Origin: Bacteroidota bacterium
Lineage (GTDB): Bacteria > Bacteroidota > Bacteroidia > 2-12-FULL-35-15
Length of the DNA stretch: 45,406 nucleotides
Assembly (NCBI GenBank): GCA_947476185.1
Contig: CANJPX010000024.1
Coordinates: 1 to 45,406, forward strand
Direction: 5' to 3'
Made by a program: the position numbers and the translations under genes. Numbering within the stretch: position 1 is the stretch's first letter; each line of letters starts with the position of its first letter. Shown here one piece after another: positions 41,301 to 45,406 of this stretch. Under the pieces are notes generated by a model that saw nothing but the letters and a program-made list of their open reading frames with translations, was not told the DNA's origin and did not search any database.

Positions 41301-41532
41301 GAGTAATTCCTCCTCCTTCATTATCTGATACTGTAAAAAAATTAGGGTCAGCACCTTCTACTCCGGTTGAAACATTAAAAGTCCATCCGATTCCACCGGT
41401 TGTCCAATCTTCTGTCCAAAACACCTGTGCATTTAAGTGAATTGAAAAAAAGGATAAGATTACAAGCAAAAAAGCAAGTGTTTTTATCGCTAGACCATAA
41501 GGAGATAGTCTGCAATGAGTAGTTTTTTCCAT
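38395..41532 (-). CDS. Large T9SS type B (gliding-motility-associated C-terminal) surface protein with Ig-like repeats
   Basis: A 1,045-residue exported protein (signal peptide ending SIHLNA-QV). Residues about 45-235 look like a beta-sandwich opening with WTEDWTTGG. Residues about 337-790 hold five Ig-like repeats of about 90 residues (ICAGDPVTFTATPTNGG, YQWQVNGVNVGGATSSTF, NGD.VTV.MTS), then a PKD domain (PPVANFTANQTIFC, NANGSYSVTLIATN), one more beta domain, and a C-terminal sorting domain (YYMPTGFSPNGDGVNDILQV, then IFDRIGEKVFES and NGWDGKLIG) of the type B / CHU_C class. It is likely an adhesin anchored through the adjacent PorP/SprF partner. The ATG at 41532 is used instead of a TTG two codons earlier. 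Confidence 0.9.
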   Translation of the reverse strand: MEKTTHCRLSPYGLAIKTLAFLLVILSFFSIHLNAQVFWTEDWTTGGIGWTFNVSTGVEGADPNFFTVSDNEGGGITPNLGAPTSCGAALNGNNTLHVTSVFNPTGGAAYDAGGLCGFLFCPLTNRRSESPTINCTGKTTISVNFNYIEGGQTTFDDATFYYFDGAVWTFLDNMPKTLTGCGGQGLWTSRTVALPVSADNNPLVKIAFRWVNNDDGAGSDPSFAADDITLSTTSSLNTITTGTITGSPFCACSSVNVPFTSTGTFTAGNTYTAQLSNALGSFAAPTTIGTLVSVANTGTIVCTIPCATATGTAYRIRVISSTPAVIGSDNGVNIIINAVVVPSVTITALPSGPICAGTSVTFTAAPANGGTTPTYQWQINGVNVGGATASTFSTTTLINGDIVTVILSSNASCASPVTATSTGITMVVNPIVVPSVSITSTGATICAGDPVTFTASPTNGGTTPTYQWQVNGVNVGGATSSTFTSSSLVNGDLVTVIMTSNALCASPITETSNTITIIVSASVPASANITSTGATICAGDAVTFTATPTNGGTTPTYQWQVNGVNVGGATSSTFTSSGLLNGDQVTVIMTSSLSCATGSPATSNTIIIIITAAVPASVSIAASPGTTICSGNLVTFTATPINGGATPTYQWQINGTNVGGATSSTFAATTLANGDLITVIMTSALSCATGSPATSNTITMVVNTSVTASVTIVGAPTTICAGDPVTFTATPTNGGTPSYQWQVNGVNAGTNSATFTTSALSNGDVVTVTMTSTAPCVTGSPANSNTVTITVNTCSPPVANFTANQTIFCTTPACVNFTDLSTNSPTSWSWSFPGGSPATSTSQNPTNICYNANGSYSVTLIATNADGSDTVTQVAYIIVGAPVTVTVTGNLVINACESTTLYASPSDGTYNWTGSSSTGPEATVSPTVTTDYTVTYTSPEGCTDSETVTVVVENIFTYYMPTGFSPNGDGVNDILQVHGRGIDYINLKIFDRIGEKVFESSSPENGWDGKLIGLRMNDNVFVYDLIVVFCDGSEAKEHGAIMLAR
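39160..40524 (-). repeat. Five tandem Ig-like repeats, about 260-285 bp each
   Basis: Units begin near 40522, 40248, 39986, 39707 and 39422 on the minus strand. Each encodes a 90-residue domain with CAG/CSG at the start, YQWQ(V/I)NG in the middle and an NGD.(V/I)TV strand. Units two and three are the most alike at both protein and DNA level. Confidence 0.8.
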
Positions 41533-41664
41533 ATACAATTGTGTTGAAAGAGAGATAACCTATTATAATTTAATACTAAGATAATAAATAAATTTATAGT
41601 TTTCAAATTCCTGTGACCAATGTCAAGAAAATCAAATTACACGAAACCAAAATCAACGAAAAAT

Positions 41665-42360
41665 TTAATCTGTGGTTAAGGTAAGATCGGAAATTAATTT
41701 TACGACAAACTCCAATTGTTGCTCACGTGTCAACTCTGAGTTATCTAAAACAATGGCGTCTGTGGCTTGTATTAAAGGATTTTCGGCACGATGGGTATCT
41801 TCATGATCACGATGGATCAAGTTCAATTTTACGTCGCTGAAAGAAATATGCTGGCCTTTTGAGGAGTATTCATCAAATCTTCTTTGAGTTCGGATATCTG
41901 TGTCAGCGGTCATAAAAAGTTTAAGTTCAGCAAATGGAAAAACGTTGGTTCCGATATCTCTCCCATCCATTACAATTCCTTTATTTTTCCCAAGCTCACG
42001 CTGAATAGCGATCATCTTTACACGCACATCATGAATAGCACTTACTTTACTTACGTTTTCGGAAACAACCATTTGCCTTATTTCTTTCTCAACATTTTCA
42101 CCATTCAAAAAAGTTTCAGAAGATTTTGTATTTGGATTAAAATGAAAGGAAAGATTGATCTCGTTCAGTAATTTTACAACTTCAGTTTCCTGAAAACTAT
42201 GGTCTTTAATAACTCCTTTTCTTAAAGCAAACAAAGTAACACAACGATACATAGCACCTGAATCAACATATGCATAGCCTAATTTTGAAGCCAATGCTTT
42301 TGCCAGCGTGCTTTTCCCACACGATGAAAATCCGTCAATAGCAATGGTTATTTTAGTCAT
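41665..42360 (-). CDS. cmk: Cytidylate kinase
   Basis: A 231-residue kinase phosphorylating CMP and dCMP. The P-loop is GFSSCGKST at the N terminus, followed by YAYVDSGAMYRCVTLFAL, the acceptor-binding VMDGRDIGTNVFPFAELKLF and R..RRFDEYSSKG, and the C-terminal IHRDHEDTHRAENPL, all typical of bacterial Cmk. Length is normal. It lies 53 bases after porQ on the same strand, an order often seen in Bacteroidota. Confidence 0.96.
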   Translation of the reverse strand: MTKITIAIDGFSSCGKSTLAKALASKLGYAYVDSGAMYRCVTLFALRKGVIKDHSFQETEVVKLLNEINLSFHFNPNTKSSETFLNGENVEKEIRQMVVSENVSKVSAIHDVRVKMIAIQRELGKNKGIVMDGRDIGTNVFPFAELKLFMTADTDIRTQRRFDEYSSKGQHISFSDVKLNLIHRDHEDTHRAENPLIQATDAIVLDNSELTREQQLEFVVKLISDLTLTTD

Positions 42361-42413
42361 AAAGTGAAATAAGTCTTGATGACAATATTACTCAATTTTT
42401 TCTTGAATAAAAA

Positions 42414-43493
42414 TTATTGAGTAACAGAGGTTCTCGTTTTTTTTGAGTTAAAACTGTTGAGATCAAAACTTATTGAGAAATTATTTGACGGACCAGCAAT
42501 GTGATAAACAGCATGACCATAACTAAAATGAAATTTATAGATCCTGAATCCAAAACCAAAGGATAACCCTGCCCCACCTTTTTTATCTGGTATCATTAGT
42601 TCTTTTCTTCTTTGATAATTATATCCTACACGCAAAAACAAGTTTTTTGTTACAATAAATTCACCACCTATTACTAGGTGACGCATAAATTTATCGCCCC
42701 ACACTTTCCCTTTATTAATTTTGATTGGCTCTCCTGTTAAAGGATCAGCTGTAAGAGGTGGGTTCGCAGGGTCAAAGTAGGTAAGGTCCCATTTTTCAAC
42801 ATTTTCATAAACCAAAGAAAATCGGAAAGGAACATGTTTGGGTTTTTTAGAAACGCCTAATTGAATTTCAAAAGGCAATTCTTCTCTATTTCCTTCTGTA
42901 TAAGGCTTCCATTGACGTCCCATGTTTTTAACAACAAAAGCAGCCGTAAATCCACGAGAAGGTCTGACATAAGTAGCTCCAAGGTCAATTGCGGAGCCCC
43001 AAGAAGTATATGAATCTAAATTTGAATAGATTGTTTTTAGTGTAACCCCTACAGTTAAATTAGTATCAATGATCGATTTAGCAAACGCCAAATTAAAACT
43101 CATTTCATTTGCACCAAATGTTCCATCTGTATTTCCTGCGTCATCAGAACGGATAAATTTTCCATAATCCAAATAATGAATACCTGCACTAAAATTGCCA
43201 ATATTTTCAATATGTTTTGCATAAGCAACATAACCATAATTTATATCCGCAAAATAATTGATATAACTTAAAGCGACATTGTTATTCATTGAGTCGGAAA
43301 GCAAAGAAGGATTTATGAGGGAAACATTTAGATCGTTATCCTTCACAGAGATCAAATTGCCACCCAAAGCAGATACACGAGCTGAAATAGGTAAATTAAG
43401 AAATTCATAGGTATTGTTTCCACCTAACTGGGCCGAAGCCGAAGCCGTAAATACAATTAAAAACAAAAAGCAGATCCCTTTTCTGATGTTCAT
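42414..43493 (-). CDS. porQ: Type IX secretion system protein PorQ
   Basis: A 359-residue outer-membrane protein with a signal peptide (FLIVFTASASA-QLGG). The mature N terminus GGNNTYEFLNLPISARVSALGG is the PorQ signature. It is followed by a barrel of alternating strands (YINYFADINYGYVAYAKHI, GIHYLDYGKFIRSDDAG, and the C-terminal FHFSYGHAVYHIAGPSNNFS). PorQ belongs to the T9SS attachment complex (with PorU/PorV/PorZ in P. gingivalis) that handles cleaved sorting domains. The ATG at 43493 is used; the codon before it is TTG. A TATATTTG box lies immediately upstream. It sits between lon and cmk. Confidence 0.93.
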   Translation of the reverse strand: MNIRKGICFLFLIVFTASASAQLGGNNTYEFLNLPISARVSALGGNLISVKDNDLNVSLINPSLLSDSMNNNVALSYINYFADINYGYVAYAKHIENIGNFSAGIHYLDYGKFIRSDDAGNTDGTFGANEMSFNLAFAKSIIDTNLTVGVTLKTIYSNLDSYTSWGSAIDLGATYVRPSRGFTAAFVVKNMGRQWKPYTEGNREELPFEIQLGVSKKPKHVPFRFSLVYENVEKWDLTYFDPANPPLTADPLTGEPIKINKGKVWGDKFMRHLVIGGEFIVTKNLFLRVGYNYQRRKELMIPDKKGGAGLSFGFGFRIYKFHFSYGHAVYHIAGPSNNFSISFDLNSFNSKKTRTSVTQ

Positions 43494-43498
43494 CAAGA

Positions 43499-43506
43499 CA
43501 AATATA
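43499..43506 (-). promoter_or_regulatory. -7 box of porQ (TATATTTG)
   Basis: An exact TAnnTTTG match on the minus strand six bases before the porQ ATG. No -33 TTTG is seen at normal spacing. A leaderless transcript or chance match are both possible. Confidence 0.3.
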
Positions 43507-43554
43507 AATAAAAATATCCCTGCTTTAAACGATATAAAAGTGGAATTATTGCGC

Positions 43555-45406
43555 TCATTTTTTCTTAACTTCTTCTTTCAATGCCAGGTCGATCGGATTG
43601 GACACTTTTTCTTTTAATAGAGCTAGTTTTACAACATCTATCATCTTTTCTACATAATAAAATTTAAGATCCTTTATGTAGTCCTTTTTGATATCTTCAA
43701 TGTCTTTTTTATTATCGGCACTTAAAATGATTTCTTTTATTCCCGCACGTTTTGCCGCCAATATTTTTTCTTTGATCCCTCCAACAGCCAAAACTCTTCC
43801 ACGTAAAGTGATCTCGCCTGTCATAGCCAATTTATTTTTTACTTTTCGTTGTGTGAATGCAGACGCTATTGCAGTTAACATTGTTATTCCTGCACTAGGA
43901 CCATCTTTTGGTGTAGCACCTTCAGGAACGTGAATATGAATATTCCATTTATCAAAAACTTCAGGTTTCAATCCAAGAATAGTACTGTGGGATTTTAAAT
44001 ATTCCAATGCAATTATTGCAGATTCTTTCATTACTTCACCTAAATTACCTGTAAGGGTTAATTTGCCGGTACCTTTTGTGATGCTTGTTTCAATAAATAA
44101 AATATCACCACCAACACTTGTCCATGCCAAACCGGTAACAACTCCTGCAACATCATTACCCTGATAACGATCCTTTGCATGAGCTGGTCCTAATATCTTC
44201 AATAGGTCTTTTACTGTTACATTCACTTGATATTTTTGATCCATAGCAATTGATTTAGCAGCATTTCTAACCACTTTAGCAATTACTTTTTCAATCCCGC
44301 GAACACCACTTTCCCGTGTATAATTTTCAATGATATATTCAATAACTTCTTTATTTAATATCAACTGCTCTTTCTTCAAACCTTGCTCTCCAATTTGTTT
44401 CGGGATCAAATGGCGTTTTGCAATCTCAACCTTTTCTTCAATAGTATATCCTGTAATTTCTATTATTTCCATTCTATCGCGCAAAGCAGGCTGAATTGTG
44501 CTTAATGAATTTGCTGTGGCAATAAACATTACATTCGACAGATCATAATCCATCTCAACGTAATTGTCGTAAAAGGCTTTGTTTTGCTCAGGGTCCAAAA
44601 CTTCCAATAATGCCGAAGACGGATCTCCATGAAAATCGTTTCCTACTTTGTCAATTTCATCAAGAATAAAAACAGGATTTGAAGATCCCGACTTTTTTAT
44701 ATTTTGAATAATTCGTCCGGGCATTGCTCCTATATATGTTTTGCGATGACCGCGGATTTCTGCTTCATCACGCAATCCTCCAAGGCTCATGCGGATGTAT
44801 TTTCTTCCTAAGCTTTCTGCTATACTTTTCCCCAACGATGTTTTACCAACACCCGGAGGACCATATAAACAAAGGATAGGAGACTTCATGTTGCCCTTTA
44901 ATTTTAAAACAGCTAGGTGTTCAAGAATACGCTCTTTCACTTTTTCCATTCCGAAATGATCTTTATTTAAGACCTTTTCAGCGCGTTTAAGATCAAAATT
45001 ATCAGTCGTATTATCATCCCATGGAAGATCCAACAAAACTTCCAGGTAATTTGTTTGAATAGAATATTCCGCAGCATTCGGATTCATGCGCTCTAATTTC
45101 CCTAATGCCTTATCAAATGCCAGAGAAACCTCTTTGCTCCATTTTTTTTTAGTAGCACGCAATTTCATTTCCTGAATATCCTGAGTGAAATTATTTTCAC
45201 CCAATTCTTCCTGAATGGTTTTCATCTGCTGATGCAAAAAATAATCACGTTGCTGTTTATCAAGATCTACCTTTACTTTCGATTGAATTTGATTTTTCAA
45301 TTCAAGCATCTGAAGCTCTTTCGTAAGATTAGATAACACCATTGTAGCACGTTCTTTCAGATCAACTACTTCTAACATCTTCTGCTTCTCTTCAACAGGA
45401 GCGTTC
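43555..45406 (-). CDS. lon: ATP-dependent protease Lon, N-terminally truncated by the window edge
   Basis: The visible 616 or so residues start inside the protein; the frame is open to the right edge, so the ATG at 45378 is not the true start and roughly the first quarter (the LAN substrate-binding domain) is missing. Present are the helical linker, the AAA+ domain with Walker [10 protein letters not shown] and Walker [11 protein letters not shown], the sensor and lid regions ([20 protein letters not shown]), and the protease domain with KDGPSAGIT (catalytic Ser) and [14 protein letters not shown] (catalytic Lys). Lon degrades misfolded and regulatory proteins. It precedes porQ on the same strand. 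Confidence 0.96.
   Translation of the reverse strand, partial: NAPVEEKQKMLEVVDLKERATMVLSNLTKELQMLELKNQIQSKVKVDLDKQQRDYFLHQQMKTIQEELGENNFTQDIQEMKLRATKKKWSKEVSLAFDKALGKLERMNPNAAEYSIQTNYLEVLLDLPWDDNTTDNFDLKRAEKVLNKDHFGMEKVKERILEHLAVLKLKGNMKSPILCLYGPPGVGKTSLGKSIAESLGRKYIRMSLGGLRDEAEIRGHRKTYIGAMPGRIIQNIKKSGSSNPVFILDEIDKVGNDFHGDPSSALLEVLDPEQNKAFYDNYVEMDYDLSNVMFIATANSLSTIQPALRDRMEIIEITGYTIEEKVEIAKRHLIPKQIGEQGLKKEQLILNKEVIEYIIENYTRESGVRGIEKVIAKVVRNAAKSIAMDQKYQVNVTVKDLLKILGPAHAKDRYQGNDVAGVVTGLAWTSVGGDILFIETSITKGTGKLTLTGNLGEVMKESAIIALEYLKSHSTILGLKPEVFDKWNIHIHVPEGATPKDGPSAGITMLTAIASAFTQRKVKNKLAMTGEITLRGRVLAVGGIKEKILAAKRAGIKEIILSADNKKDIEDIKKDYIKDLKFYYVEKMIDVVKLALLKEKVSNPIDLALKEEVKKK

Noticed and set aside
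1-45406. tRNA, rRNA or known riboswitch
   Set aside because: I scanned the gaps for cloverleaf-like or known aptamer features and recognised none. A covariance-model search (tRNAscan-SE, Infernal/Rfam) would settle this.

Overview
The window is a stretch of an AT-rich Bacteroidota chromosome. The evidence is direct: type IX secretion system (T9SS) components (PorQ, a PorP/SprF-family protein, a PorE-like TPR/beta-propeller protein), T9SS type A and type B (gliding-motility-associated, CHU_C-like) sorting domains, TAnnTTTG-type promoter -7 boxes, and starts chosen without Shine-Dalgarno sequences. It is not Bacteroidales-like in any obvious way. Most genes are housekeeping or envelope genes. 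I see no tRNA, rRNA, insertion sequence, prophage or CRISPR array, and no gap between genes exceeds about 300 bases.

Layout. 1-1.2 kb: the 3' end of a CtlX-like amidinotransferase/hydrolase, yajQ, and a secreted 17-residue-repeat protein with a textbook Bacteroidota promoter. 1.3-7.1 kb (minus strand): two membrane-protein transcription units, namely a 207-residue membrane protein plus a small winged-helix regulator, then a 160-residue membrane protein, a DUF4153/DUF4173-type membrane protein fused to leucine-rich repeats, a 239-residue membrane protein, a DUF1361 protein and a DgkA-like kinase. The same inverted repeat lies in front of both units, which suggests a local regulon. 7.3-9.8 kb: the c-di-AMP synthase cdaA facing away from a TPR lipoprotein, peptide deformylase and ruvX. 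10-17.2 kb (plus strand): dapD, a GT9 heptosyltransferase-like gene, tsaC, the CCA-adding enzyme, a pRiA4b-ORF3-like protein with an acidic tail, miaA and an MFS transporter. 17.2-21.6 kb (minus strand): DUF2279 protein, SpoIID-like protein, lpxB, a small membrane protein and surE. 21.7-29.5 kb: ispH, a T9SS type A cargo protein, a DUF3108 protein, a tiny secreted protein that is almost only a T9SS C-terminal domain, an EamA transporter, two small unknown or accessory genes, and a clpS/M48-metalloprotease pair.

29.6-43.5 kb is the most distinctive part. It holds a 1,987-residue protein with the N-terminal architecture of the T9SS protein PorE (TPR, PD40 beta-propeller, carboxypeptidase-regulatory-like domain), but in place of an OmpA-like domain it has long coiled coils, Asn-rich tandem repeats and three SPOR-like domains. 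A divergent beta-helix lipoprotein follows, then a PorP/SprF protein directly behind a 1,045-residue T9SS type B protein with five Ig-like repeats, then cmk and porQ. The window ends inside lon.

The strongest candidates for something undescribed are the PorE-like/SPOR protein with its structured 5' leader, and the winged-helix regulon with its paired operators and LRR-fused membrane protein. Both rest on reading the sequence without database searches.
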